From the NCBI RefSeq assembly GCF_921293095.1, contig NC_060252.1, positions 7,440,001 through 7,504,000 of the forward strand: a DNA stretch of 64,000 bases, read 5' to 3'. A model generated the notes under the pieces. The model searched no databases and was not told where the DNA came from. It worked only from the letters and a program-made list of their open reading frames with translations. The DNA comes from Ischnura elegans. Its lineage: Eukaryota; Arthropoda; Insecta; Odonata; Coenagrionidae. Of this stretch, positions 10,394 to 21,816 are shown piece by piece (position 1 is the stretch's first letter; each line of letters starts with the position of its first letter). A program made the position numbers and the translations under genes.

Positions 10394-10449
10394 AAGCAAA
10401 TGTTCATTTATAGTTGAGTTGCACCTTCGAATTATTGCTTAAATTATTG
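10394..10449. other. 56-bp segment inverted relative to copy B
   Basis: The reverse complement of this segment matches B 42,740-42,795 closely, while the flanks are collinear in both copies. It is bracketed by short inverted repeats (TTAAGCAA and TTGTTTAA). Confidence 0.8.
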
Positions 10450-11096
10450 TTTAACTCCCATCCGAATGTCAATACATATTCGTGACATAAACCGTGGTAT
10501 TCAGAATTGCAATACATTACTTATAATTTACATTCACCACATAATATTTAACATCACTGCATAATGTTTTCTCTTGGGAGGGGGTCGTAGAGAAGGCGGT
10601 AGGTGACGATGTTTGTAGTCTTCCGATCCCCCGGCTAAACAAACACCTCAAGTATACACAGATGGTCATCAATAAAATAACACTGTGGCATATATTTCAT
10701 ACCTGAATATTTTAAGTGGAATTCAGTCTCTTGTATCCTAATATTTATATGTGTTATGTATTATAATTCAATATTTAAAATTGGCATTAATTTTTTATAC
10801 ATTCTTTTTCGCTTACGATGGCTGCTGTTTGGAGTCATGAATAAAAGACAAAGTGATTGACTAAAAATAGTGTCATGGCTAAAAATAAAATTCATTTTGG
10901 ATTACTTATTGTCTCGGCCATTGAGGCAATGGCGGTATCTCTCAAATGCTTTCCTATCACTTCTTCGGATAACTTTTCGGCCTTTAGCTTTTAATGAGTT
11001 TTACCGCAATTCTGAATCTCATCGTCCATTTGAAACGCTTCCCTCCTACCCACATTCACACTCCAACGAAAATACGGAAGTCAAAAAGCCCTAGTT
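10450..11096. other. Duplicated non-coding sequence
   Basis: It is collinear with B 42,796-43,450. It includes a G/C-richer stretch at about 10,570-10,640. No gene was recognised. Confidence 0.5.
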
Positions 11097-11427
11097 TTAT
11101 TCATTTATTTATTTTAAAGATAGAGAACCACATACAGCATATACTTGCCATTTTATAGTGGCCGGGTAACAATACATAAATAAGAGGACGAAGACGCAAT
11201 ATAACAAGTAGAAAACAGCAATTACATCTACAAAAACAAAAGGACAACAAGAATCTGCAGGTACAGACTAATTCGGTGACAATTAGGATAGGCAAAGGCT
11301 TATGAAGGATTTCAATGGAAGTGCAAAGGGGTCGATGTGTGGAGGGAGTGAGTTCAACACAGAAGTAAAAGAACACGGTAGAAAAACGAACGTTTGGTAA
11401 GTGAAAGTCAAGGAATGGACATGTGGT
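11097..11427 (-). mobile_element. 331-bp truncated non-LTR retroposon tail, copy A only
   Basis: It is inserted between two copies of TAGTT (11,092-11,096 and 11,428-11,432). Copy B has the single-site version (CCCTAGTTCAGG). Read on the minus strand it ends in an A/T-rich AATAAATAAATGAATAAAA tail, as expected for the 3' end of a LINE. No coding frame is left. The family was not determined. Confidence 0.7.
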
Positions 11428-11432
11428 TAGTT

Positions 11433-13174
11433 CAGGATTTCATAGCTGATGATCGAATATGTCCATTGAGTTGGCTCAAGGAGCAGTTGGCCAGCAAGAG
11501 AATTTAGAGGACACGCATTGCCACGTATCGATGCACTTTCATATGTCAGCATGTCACTTCTTTTGTTTTAATAACCTCCGCGCAATCGGCGTAATATTTT
11601 ACACTGATCAACAGCAGTTAGCGTTGTCCCGCAAAGTCACTTGAAATCCACGAGGAACACATCTTTTTGATCTCAAAACACGGCAACATAACTTTCTGGA
11701 TGTTGGAGGATCGCTTGAGTTTTATTGGTTTGCTCAGTGACTTTTGGTGTGTCCATTGCTAAGATTGTTGTCTGTTTGGGAGGGAGTCGTATTGTCTGAT
11801 TGTCTGTTTTAGGTGAGTAATTTTGAATCCGTCTCATCCAGCCACAACCGACTACCGAATTATAGCCACAATTGATTTAATTTTTTTCTATTTTAACTCC
11901 ATAAAGGTCACAGAATGTCATTGCATAAGTCATTCCAGTTTCGTAGTTATCACTCACTCGGCGCGAGAGAGATTCAATTGATGTGATTTTGCTAATTAGG
12001 CTGCAATTCACATTGAACCGTCGACTTCTGCTTGTAATTGACTGAGCGTGTTGTTCGGAGGACGCGCCGTTGCCCTCCGCGTGCAGTAACTACCTGTTTG
12101 TATGACGATTTTCTTGATTGATCGGAGAAGAAAAAAATAACAACCCTAGATTGAATATAAATTAAACTATCTTCTTCCACAAAAAATATCTATTAAATAT
12201 CATTACCATGTTGTCAACGCTCTGGGTCATCCTTAGGCGTTCATTCTCAATCCTCAGTTATCCTCAGGACTGAGTGAGTTGTAGTGATCAAATAAATATT
12301 TTAAAAACACAATTTAATGTTTATTCGATATGAATAAATTCCATGAAGTTCCATTCCATTCCATGACGCCTCAAAGCATCATCAGCCCTAGAGTATATTT
12401 ACTACTTAATTTGGCAAGCTGTTTATCTTTTTGGAAGAGAATTGTGTCCAACAGTGCGATGCATTATGGTCTTTAAACAAAATCTCTCTCTTAGTCCGAT
12501 GAATGAAAATTCGGATAATAGGAAGCAGAGACAAATTTTGTGGAGTTTATCTTTATTGCGTCCACACTCAAAATGCATTAAAGGTAATTGAAGCGGTAAT
12601 CATTTTCATCTCAAAATACATATTAAAAAACCTTAAAAAATATCAATTGCTAGAAATCATCAATATCGCAGCAGTGGGATCTATAAACTAATAGTATTTC
12701 GTATTTTTATCTTTTGAATCTATCTTTCATTTAGATTACTAAAAATGTTTTGCAAACGTGCTTAGAATTCAATATTTTCAATTCGTTAAGGACTTGGTCT
12801 CTTCTGTGACTACTTGATGAATAATTTTATTTCACTGATTGAAATTATGAAGAAAATTGGCACCTTTATTACTTATTTATAGACAAAGTTACACAAGGCA
12901 CAATGACGACAGGAGTGAACTTAGGATTGAATAACTAAAAACGCAGAAGTTGCAAACTTTAACTATCTATGTTCATACTGTGGCTGCAATATTAATTGAC
13001 AGGCATCTGAATACATACATGTAGCGCTTAATGTATCAAAGCCATCTGTAGGACATTCTAGCTACATCATTAATATAGAACGCTCAATGAAGTAAGGGAA
13101 ATGAGGATTTGTTCTTTCCATATTTATAACAAACTATTAATTACGCACATTCATTTTAAAAATAAAAGTAAATT
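11433..13174. other. Duplicated non-coding sequence
   Basis: It is collinear with B 43,455-45,620, except that B has about 420 bp extra at 44,557-44,980 and a 79-bp inverted repeat arm at 45,309-45,387. No gene or RNA was recognised. Confidence 0.5.
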
Positions 13175-13187
13175 CATGAATGTATGA

Positions 13188-13615
13188 TTCCTGCTGGAAA
13201 TGCCAGCCTGTGCTTGGCAGGGGGTGATAAATCATTGGCATGCAAGAGGATTCATACATGCACACCAAACGGAAATTAAAATATTATTCACACTCACATA
13301 TTATGCTTCCAAATCTTTCAAAGGCACAACTCGCCTCCAAATAATGAAAATATTCTGCCAATAAAGCTATAACAATCTATAATCAGTGTATATTTTGTAC
13401 AGTCTAACTATCTTATTTATTTACATGATGAGATCTACCGTACTATGCTGGCGTTCGTATGATATGGCTAATTTAGTCCGAAAATACACAGCTATTTAAT
13501 TTACGCAATAGGTTTAGCCTGTTTTTCAGTCGACGGCCTGACAGACATTCCCATCCGAGTTTATCTGACAAGGAGAGAGTCACAAAAGTGTGTCTCAGAT
13601 TGCAGTCAAACTTTG
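13188..13615 (-). pseudogene. Truncated jockey/CR1-like LINE 3' end (copy A)
   Basis: The minus strand at about 13,480-13,590 encodes LGWECLSGRRLKNRLNLL, the RT C-terminal tail also seen intact at 31,827-32,369. The 3' untranslated part (minus strand TCACCCCCTGCCAAGCAC near 13,210-13,230) is shared with that element too. It is 5'-truncated and frameshifted. It is present in both duplication copies (B 45,639-46,045), so it is older than the duplication. Confidence 0.75.
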
Positions 13616-13753
13616 TATTGTTGCAGTCCATGCGGAGCTGACCTTTAATCATCCCCACATGGGATTAAATAACCAATAGTTTAAACAAATTACGCAGTTG
13701 AACATTTACATGTTCAATATATTCCCTCAATAATACCGTATATACTACTGACT

Positions 13754-13829
13754 AGGAGCAGTAGCTCGGTGGTTATGGTTTTTGACTCCTTCCCGGAGGT
13801 CCTACATTTGATTCCTGAACGCGGCACTT
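13754..13829 (+). repeat. tRNA-derived SINE head (copy A)
   Basis: It has an A box TAGCTCGGTGG at 13,762-13,772 and a degenerate B box ATTTGATTCC at 13,806-13,815. In copy B the B box is better (GGTTTGATTCC). The spacing of about 35-45 bp fits RNA polymerase III promoters. It does not fold as a tRNA. The SINE body may continue to about 14,235. Confidence 0.55.
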
Positions 13830-14235
13830 TTTTTCTTAATTTGTTTCTTCCTTTCATTTTACGAAAGCTTGCTGTTCATCGTTACTTCCGTTATTTTCAG
13901 CGACAATTCTATTTTTCTGCATGGATATCTTTTTCTGCAATGCGGAAGCTAAGGATGTTTTCCCATTTCATTCACACAGGAGTGAATGGCCTCTTATCGC
14001 TTGTTCTGCACTCTCCCTTCCACAGACGCTGTATCCGAGTCAATGATCACCAGAAGCGATGTGCTAAGGCGTCCCAGTCTCCCGATTTCCAACCTAGAGC
14101 ACATCGGTGGACAAAGTCCTGGACGGTGCGGCTCGGGGACAGCACAAAGGCGGTGCACTCCAGGAATCAGCAGGTGACGGACATAGAATGAGCGGACGGG
14201 TGAGGAAATAACGTTCTTCTCAACAAATTCTTATC
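13830..14235 (+). repeat. Probable SINE body with a GC-rich block nearly identical in both copies
   Basis: After a T-rich run, a distinctly GC-rich stretch (13,985-14,235) is markedly more similar to its partner (46,425-46,680) than neighbouring DNA. From about 14,166 onward the two are almost identical for roughly 75 bases. Both strands carry 60-odd-codon open frames here, which is a by-product of base composition. It ends in GGAAATAACGTTCTTCTC, beyond which divergence returns to normal. Confidence 0.35.
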
Positions 14236-15769
14236 TCAAATAGTCTTCTCTGATGCCCATACCATCTGAGCTCTCCCGAATTAATAATAAAAAAATTTAG
14301 AGAAACTGTCACATGCTAGAAATAATATTTCATTTTTCAACATAATATCAATAAAAGACACTTTTTAAAATCCACAATGTGCAAACAAATTCCCATTATA
14401 TAAAAAGGATTTCAAAAATATATTTTGGAAGTAACAACTGTCTTTTATTGATATAATGGAGGCCTTCCACAATGTTCAAGCTCCAAGTTTCGATATAACT
14501 CATTCAATGTATCTTGTTCGAAATAAAATAAATGCAACATTTAAATTTCCAACGAAGGTTAAACCTATCACATGTTTCTGGAATAAAATTTCATCGCCTT
14601 CTGGGCAAAATAATATAAAATGCGTGAATTTCAAACTTGAAATAGTATACAATTTACTTAAATAACTGTCGCCAAATTTAGCCCATCAGGCATCATGCTT
14701 TTGTCTCTCATTGCTTCCTTCACCTTGTCTACCTCTCATCTCAAATCAAAAGTCAAGTTGTTCAGAGCGCATACCATGATTCAATCGCTTCATAAATGTT
14801 GAATTACTTCCAGACAAATGATTCCTAAGCATAAAATAATTTCTTTGGGCATGTAAATTTCTAAATTGACTAATGGAAACTCTTCTCCACCAATTTAATT
14901 AAATATATACTGTAAATAATCTCAATGGCATGAGCCTTACTGGCTATGTTATAACAAAAGGACTAGTTTTTCAAGCATAAAGAAGGACTATTATGTTGCA
15001 CACAAATTCCTTTATATGAAAATACAGCACCTCACCATTATGATGGCTGCGGCAGCAACGCAGAGGACACAGAGACAGCATCGCAAGACAACGCACAGCA
15101 GCGGGCGCTCTACATAATCTATTCGACGATTCTAATGAGAACACGGCGGTCTATTTCAAGAGAATCCGCCGGTTGCCCACACGTCTTGAAGGAATGTCAG
15201 ATCTCAATGCCATCACGAAAGAAGAGAGTTTCAGATGAATTTGATTTCACTAATTCTGCTAAATGATCACAAATAAATGTATTTATTTATAACAATTTAA
15301 CGACAAGGCTTGGTGAGGAATCTCTCCAACGAGGACGTTTCTATACGCAAGTGTGTATGCATGTATTATGACTTTTTGAACGAGATTCAGTGTTCAAGGT
15401 TCAATTTTGGATCCTATAAATTTCCAATCCAATTCTTTACAGTATACAGAAATGATATATTTTTTGCTGTTATTCATTGTAATAATTTATATTGATGTTA
15501 TAATTAGTACCGTTAGCATTCTAAAACCAGCCATCAGAGGCACTACTTCATTTAAGCTGATTAAATGCATTATATCATGAGAATAAGTAATAATAACAAA
15601 TAAAGATGACCATGCAGCCTCCATGAGCAGCAAGAATGAAGAGGAAAAGAAGACAAAATTTCGCAATCGCGGTAGTATACAAGGTAGTGATATGGCTTGA
15701 CATACCATCCGACAGACGAGGTGCTGTGCTCCAAAAATCCTTCTCACAGTACTCTACTCTGAGGAGTCT
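14236..15769. other. Duplicated non-coding sequence
   Basis: It is collinear with B 46,680-48,130. A GC-richer patch at about 15,035-15,190 with a CA/GC-rich composition is shared. ORFs of 60-70 codons are not kept in B. Confidence 0.5.
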
Positions 15770-15867
15770 TTGAAAAATCTTCGCCTCCACCGGTATTTGA
15801 ATCCGGGCCCATTGGTTGACAAACCAGCACTACAACCACTTTAACAACCAGATCCCAGAGTGCTAGC
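15770..15867 (-). repeat. tRNA-derived SINE fragment, minus strand (copy A)
   Basis: The minus strand reads AGTGGTTGTAGTGCTGGTTT (D-arm-like) followed by CCCGGATTCAAATACCGG, where GATTCAAATACC acts as a B box. It is shared with B 48,131-48,222. It lies right at the point where the two copies lose homology. Confidence 0.5.
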
Positions 15868-17030
15868 ATAAGAATATGAATAACTAATATACATACTCTG
15901 TGCCCTTGTGTAACTAATTGACTCAATGGACATTGTGTTATTATTCAATTATTCTTCCGATTAAGGTAAGTTTGCATGGAACATTCACGAAGCAATCTTG
16001 CTATCTCCCCTTCCGTCATGTACTTCCCACTTCAATTCACTACAAGGCCAACTCCCTTTCATTCTATCTAAAAAAAAATACTATTGTATTCCTTCCTCTC
16101 CCTCGTTTTCCTAACATTCTACCCTCTACCACAGTTTTCCACATCAGATCCAATCACATCACTCGCTCCATCTATACTTCCTGTATTCTCTCCAAATAAG
16201 ACTCCCTCACGGTTAGGGTTATCTCAACGTAAAATAATATCTACCAAAAGTCATAAGTGGGCCTTGTAAAATGACTCGTGATTTAAGAATCAATAAAAAA
16301 ATCACCTGTTGATAAGGGAGGGACGCATTAGAAGAAGTTTTGATAAAACCAAAGAGAAGGACTTGGAGAGGAGGAGGTGTGTATGTATGGAGGAGGAGGA
16401 CCATAACTGTGATATAAGGAACCCTCAAATGGTCAGAAAACCAATAAAATAAAGCTTCAGTAACAAATCACTTGTTGATAAGGGAGGAACCCAACGAAGA
16501 AAGTTTTAATAAAACCAAAGAGAAGGAGGTAGAATAATTATCGTATTTGGAACCCTTAAGTGGTCAGAAAACCAGTTGACGATGAAGGGAGATAAGTCTA
16601 TGGATGAAGCTCAGTCATATGTTTAAAATTGTATGAATATGATATTTCTTTATTTATCAATGGGACTATATCAATTGGTTAAAAAAACGAGATTGAGACG
16701 CTTTGCAAAACTATGACTTTTCATTAATATATAATTTATCAGCTTATGACCCAAATTACTGGTCCTACAATCGCAAAATTAGTTTTTGAATACATTACAT
16801 TTGGACGGTGAATGCACGCATTGGCAAAAAATAATTTTGCGTCTGTTTTCATTTTAAACTCATTTTATTTTTAAACAGTAGCTCGTAGCATATTACTTTA
16901 TTATTAAAAATCAATTTAACTATAAATACAAAAAACCATGTTACAAAACTTCAACTTAGGTATTTGTCGTGAATATCTTATGTGATTTCTTTTTCCCAAG
17001 GACCTTCACCGAAAATTAAATTCCTTATCA
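15868..17030. other. Copy-A-only segment
   Basis: There is no counterpart in B, which has an unrelated 500 bp (48,225-48,725) in the same position. It has pyrimidine-rich stretches (16,080-16,200) and an internal imperfect tandem duplication. No gene was recognised. Confidence 0.5.
16301..16576 (+). repeat. Imperfect tandem duplication, two units of about 110-150 bp
   Basis: Unit 1 (16,301-16,445) and unit 2 (16,467-16,576) both start ATCACYTGTTGATAAGGGAG. Both share ATAAAACCAAAGAGAAGGA and both end TGGTCAGAAAACCA. Unit 1 has an extra GGA/GGT-rich insert of about 35 bp. Confidence 0.75.
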
Positions 17031-19489
17031 CCGTTATTTAAAATGTGATATAACCGCCATGGCGAGACAATTTTATGCCTATGATAAATTAATAAATCTT
17101 TTATCATACAATCTAAATAACGTCTTTCAAAGAGATGAGAGCGCGTATAAATCCTGATTTTCATGCACATCTTTGAAATTTCGCGCATGGTATAACAGTT
17201 ACGATTAGCAGATTAGATCCAAATTTAAAGGTCGTATGTTAGATGGATCTATGAAAACCAAAATTTATCGTTTATGAAATGGTCTGATTGACAGTTTTAT
17301 AAGGATAGTGAGCGTGCACCATTCATGAATTATTTCGTGCAGATCTCAGAAATTTCGCGTAATTTATATTAAAGCAACGATTTGAAAATTATATCCAAAT
17401 GTTTATTATCTAATTGGGATGCATCTATCTCTGGGGCACCGGCGATGGCCGAATGAATTCTAACGAATTTTTTTATCCACGTAAGTTAAATTTAATGGAA
17501 AAAATTAGACCTGAAAAGACCCGCCACGCTTGCGATTGTTGAGATTGTACAGTCACTTTCAAAAGTATTCGGACAAAGTTTTTGGCGCCATTTCTACTTC
17601 TCGAGAAATTTTAGTTTTCCTCACTCTTTTCGTTTTCCTTGGTTACTCACCGAAAATATTTCTTTTCGTATGAAGAAATACTGCTTCAGAGAGAGATGTT
17701 ACCTGCAAATTGATCATTCTTTTTCGATTTATGTCGGATTTAATGATTACTTCGTGTGCATCTACTGCGTTCTAGCCCCGATTTTCACTCTTGGTTTATA
17801 CTATTCATATTATAGAAATTCATTGGAAAGAGGTTGTGGTGGTCTAGTAGTCTCAAAGTTCGACTGTGGAGGGGATTGTTTTTCGTTCGAGTCCCCGATG
17901 CGAAAATTTTGCTTACATTTTGTTTACTCGTTTACTAGTTTTGTATTACTTCATCGGTTTCAAATCATTTTAAATTCTTTGCAACAGAATCATATACTAT
18001 TTTTTAAAACTATTATGATCCACATAACAGTTAAAAATAGGGAAAGTGCTAGGGAAACAATGCTTTTTAAGAATAATTACATTTAAAAGGCAAAGAATCG
18101 GAAAAGAGGGTCAGCCGATGGTGAAGAGCGGAATGGACAAAAACCCGGCGTTAGCATTAGTAAACAGTTCAAAGATTTGCGCAAAGAGTCAAACGGCCAT
18201 TACTAGAAACACGTGTTATTACACAAACTGATTTTGCTAGAAACTTACTATTCCTTTTCGATTAATATCGATATTTTTATTTGCTATATTTTATTTACGT
18301 CGAACTCTCTTCGGTTTTCATGGTTGTACTGTCAGTTTTGAAAACTTATTTTTGCACCTTTCAGGAGTGTGCGCATTTTGAGATCATCGATATTCGTTAA
18401 TTTACATTTTTGTGCGTCATGATATGATGTCTCAATTGAGCTATTTAAAATAGCCTTCATAATACTAGTAATAATCTTTCACAATACGCCGTAAATAGCT
18501 TGTATAATCATCACATACCAGTGAACTAGGATTTCTCATTGAGTCTGTTCCCTGGTACACAATTCATGCAACGATACCACTTATCTCTTAGAACGGATTC
18601 ATCCAAGTATTCAGTGGGCGAATTAAGAAAACTTGTTGGTTTTATACCCTATGGTGAATGCAAAACCTAGAAGGCCTAAGGATATAACCACTTATTGTAC
18701 TGGCACACTTTTCTGTCTTTCATCGTGTTACGTTGAGCGCATTTTTAAAGCATTTCAATCCTATAGGATCGTATAATACTTTTAGTCATAAACATCACTA
18801 TTGTACATTTTGTAAAACAATCGTGATTCTTCTTTCAAATAAGAAAATTGATAAGCGATTTTCTTATTATTCTCTATAGTAATCTAAAATTTACATCGCT
18901 TGAGGAAATGCTTATTGAAAATAATTGTGCACCATGGGATTAAAACCCGGGTCCAAATAGTAAATCAACGGGATTATCATGCCCCCATATTGATTAAATT
19001 AAACGCTAATGCCTGATTTGACAATAATTTGCAAGTGATAGTCATAAAACGTAAATCGTGGAACTGTAAACTATGCCATAAATACGCAATGACAAAAAAT
19101 GGAAAGGTCTTTTTTTATCACCCTTTTATTAAGCTCAAAGAGAATAAGAAATTCATGCATTATCATAAAAATGGAACTTATCTTGGTGTCCCAAGTTTTT
19201 CGACTGTTAAATCATTGCTCTACTATATAAATATTATCAACTTCGAATCTAAACGCCTGGAACACGAGGGGTATTCCATTTACATGAAAATTTATAAATG
19301 TGTATTTTATATCAGTGGTAAATCGATTGGCATTCAAACATTTATTACTATGCAATAGATACCGGGGCAGTCCTTGTCGAGACAGAGATTGTTTGAATTT
19401 TTTTTGAAGATGACTTGGGCAAATATGGAAAGAACAACGGCCTAATATCACCAGAGAATCGACAAAAAAAGACTAAGAAATAAGTATGC
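17031..19489. other. Duplicated non-coding sequence
   Basis: It is collinear with B 48,725-51,400 and 53,068-53,440. B is interrupted by a MITE and a 1.66-kb segment. The 138-codon frame at 17,670-18,086 is broken in B and spans a tRNA-like repeat, so it is not a gene. Confidence 0.5.
17832..17905 (+). repeat. tRNA-like pol III promoter segment (copy A)
   Basis: It has an A box TGGTCTAGTAG at 17,840-17,850 and a B box GTTCGAGTCCC at 17,885-17,895, 34 bp apart. Copy B has decayed versions at 49,527-49,537 and 49,572-49,582. It does not fold as a complete tRNA. Confidence 0.5.
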
Positions 19490-19722
19490 AGCAAAGTGGA
19501 GGCGGCTAGGAACAACAATGAACTAGGAAAACTAACGTATGAAGAGGTGATAGAGTTTTGTTGCCTAGGAAGCCAAATAAACAACTTCGGACAACGCAAG
19601 AAAGAAATAGTCAGTAGAATAGCGCAGGCAAAGAGGGCTTTCTACGAAAAGAATAATTTTCATATAGTTGAGAGTACAAACATGGAAGTAAGGAATCAAT
19701 TCATCACATGCCACATATGAAC
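19490..19722 (+). pseudogene. LINE RT C-terminal fragment (copy A)
   Basis: A frame reads EEVIEFCCLGSQINNFG ... ISRIAQAKRAFYEKNNF-like sequence, typical of the region just after the RT palm in arthropod LINEs. It is the same tail type as the debris at 35,700-36,010. It is cut off at about 19,720. Copy B continues further (53,660-53,770, reading LYGSEAWTL). Confidence 0.7.
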
Positions 19723-19746
19723 CATCCGGTAGAACTGTCCGGTAGA

Positions 19747-20170
19747 GAAGAAAAGAATGAGTCAAGTATTTTGATATGGTTTCAATTATTTTATTTTGAT
19801 TTTGATCTCGATCCATGGAACGAACTTCCAGATTCGACTCTTTCTATATGCTGATGACGCCGCTGTGTCGAAACTACAGTAATACCTTTAAATATTTTGG
19901 TGGGATAAGATAAAGTTTTTTCATTTTATTATATAAATTCTATCATCGGATTCAAACAGCGTTCATGTGTGCGTAGGCAAGAGTGGGGACTCGAACTTAA
20001 TCAGAACTAATGCACGGCTACACATTTCTTGCCATTTAACGGATTGCTATTTTTGCCAAACCGACACTATGGGTAAAAAAAAAACAATCCTAGAATGATT
20101 TACCTGAATTTTACGTCAGCAATTCGCCCGGTGAAGCATAGTGATGCTATTCCTACTCACTCCTATTCCT
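19747..20170. other. Non-coding sequence
   Basis: The part to about 20,030 matches B 55,150-55,440. Beyond that it is unique to A. No gene was recognised. Confidence 0.4.
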
Positions 20171-20184
20171 TCTATTAGCTCAAG

Positions 20185-20730
20185 CTATTAGCACCCTCGA
20201 TGATTTTGATGTCTTAGTGAACGAAGCTACACCGGAGGTGGACGCAGGTCGTAGCCGCCAAGATGAAGATTACAGCCCTGATGTGGAAGAACCTCAGACT
20301 AGTCAAAAAGGGCACCTCATCCCATAACATGAGGATCTAATTGATCTAATACAAGATTTAGACTTACCAAAGTGTAAACCACAACTTCTTGGCTCGCATT
20401 TGCAGCAGTAGAATCTTTTGGTCGATAGTGTGAATGTTTCTTATTAAAGGGGCAGACAGTCAACGCTCACTCAATTTTTTTCAGCGGATGATGAAAATGA
20501 AGATCTGATTTTCTGCATTGATATTGAAGGACTTATGACGGAATTGTCGATTACGAATGATCCAGACAAATGAAGGCTATTCATCGACTTGTGGAAAACA
20601 AAATTAAGAGTTGTTTTACTGAACAACGGCCACGATTTACCTTCGGTTTCTGTTGGATATGCCTCTATTTTAAAGGAAACCCACACCCAGATTTTTGTGG
20701 CAGCTCTTTACTCCACCTCCTAAGCCCCCT
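20185..20730 (+). pseudogene. Decayed repetitive arthropod ORF of unknown function, copy A only
   Basis: One reading frame runs the whole way without a frameshift but with in-frame stops. Between them it reads DDFDVLVNEATPEVD, HEDLIDLIQDLDLPKCK, STLTQFFSADDENED, FCIDIEGLMTELS and LNNGHDLPSVSVGYA. From memory, this resembles a protein family repeated in many arthropod and cnidarian genomes and probably carried by a transposon; the family function is not known to me. Stops replace what look like Trp or Gln codons (for example TAG after QQ at about 20,410 and TGA at about 20,571). Decay so far is by base substitution only. Confidence 0.45.
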
Positions 20731-21178
20731 CCTATCCCCCCTCCCCCTCTTATATTTTATATTATATTAATCCTTTACAAAATGGGGGAACAATGTATAC
20801 ATCCCTTAAAATTTCCTATTAGCTACCATATAATATGCAATTAAAAGCGAAGAAAAATTATTATTTAAACATTTTTTAAACTTTATTTCAATTTTTACCC
20901 CCCCAAATTTTTTAACTCCACTCAAGTTCTCTCTCTCTTAACCCTGACAGCCTTAAAACGTCATTTTTTCAATCAGAAGCAGATAATATTAGTAAAAGTC
21001 CCTTGAAAAGCGATAAGTTTAGATAAGGGGTTGATTTCCCCAATTTAGGGGTTGCTCGTAAAAATGGAGGGTGATAGAAAAAAACGGATGTCATTTTCGG
21101 ATTCAGCGACCCAAAATTAGCCAGAAACACCCTAAATTGTAGCGGGGCATTTTTTTTAACTTTTTTTTGCAGAACAGT
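20731..21178. other. Copy-A-only flank of the decayed ORF
   Basis: It has C-rich and T-rich tracts, then GTCATTTTCGGATTCAGCGA at about 21,091. I associate that with the untranslated part of the same repeat family, but this is weak. Homology to B resumes near 21,178. Confidence 0.3.
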
Positions 21179-21298
21179 GTAATTAATGGGCTTGGACAGA
21201 AAATCTCCAATTGACAGAGAATCTGCAACTGACGACAATGAGTTCATTGATATGGAGGCATTGAGTGCATTGCTATCACGATTACAAGACCTGTACGT

Positions 21299-21808
21299 TA
21301 GGGCAAATAAGGGACAAGTCGTCTCACTACGCATCGCTTTTTACCTTCTACCATCTTCTCATTTATATTATCAAAGATAAACGACCTCCTAGCAGCATGC
21401 GCGGGATGAATTTTGCTGTATTAGAGGCGTGGAAGGGGGAGAAGCGAGCGTGGAGGGGAAGGGATCGGCCTGCGGCACTGGTATCCGCGACGCTGCGTGG
21501 GCGTTGGAATATTTTCTTCGCGGACGCGGACTCAAATTAGGCATTTTGTGGCTAAACGTTGGCAGATACGTCAAAATGCACGAAATTTTTGCCCTAGAGG
21601 CAGTAACTCGGCAAAATCTAAAGGGAATGACCATAAAATATTATATTTTTCGAATTTTGACCCTCCCCCCCTAAATTGCATTTGAGCGAGGGTCAGGGGT
21701 TCACGTACAGGTCTCAAATTTTTCAGGCCTTATTTTTGATCGGTCCCACAACTTTTTTTCATTGGGCCAGATGGATTTGAAAAAAATCGATTTTTGCGAT
21801 CCGCCCTA
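21299..21808. mobile_element. 510-bp hAT-type MITE with 8-bp target duplication, copy A only
   Basis: It is flanked by CTGTACGT at 21,291-21,298 and 21,809-21,816. The ends are TAGGGCAAAT and ATCCGCCCTA, so the terminal inverted repeats share TAGGGC then partly AT. The TAGGG start and 8-bp duplication are hallmarks of the hAT superfamily. Copy B has the empty site once (57,065-57,080), inside a palindromic ACATGTACGTACATG. The element carries no transposase; its open frames are short and overlap one another. Confidence 0.85.
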
Positions 21809-21816
21809 CTGTACGT

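Noticed and set aside
13754..13829. Functional tRNA gene
   Set aside because: A and B boxes are present, but no acceptor or anticodon stem can be formed.
13986..14177. 63-codon frame conserved in both copies (46,429-46,620) as a coding gene
   Set aside because: Several frames on both strands are open because the block is GC-rich, and nucleotide identity is as high outside the frame as within it.
17832..17905. Functional tRNA gene
   Set aside because: The promoter boxes are good, but the sequence between and around them does not fold as a cloverleaf, and copy B has degraded boxes.
17670..18086. 138-codon frame as a gene
   Set aside because: Copy B breaks the frame and the ORF runs over a tRNA-like pol III repeat with low-complexity hydrophobic sequence.
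18001..19500. CRISPR-like or bacterial features
   Set aside because: No regularly spaced repeats, operons or ribosome-binding patterns occur anywhere in the window. The DNA is eukaryotic.
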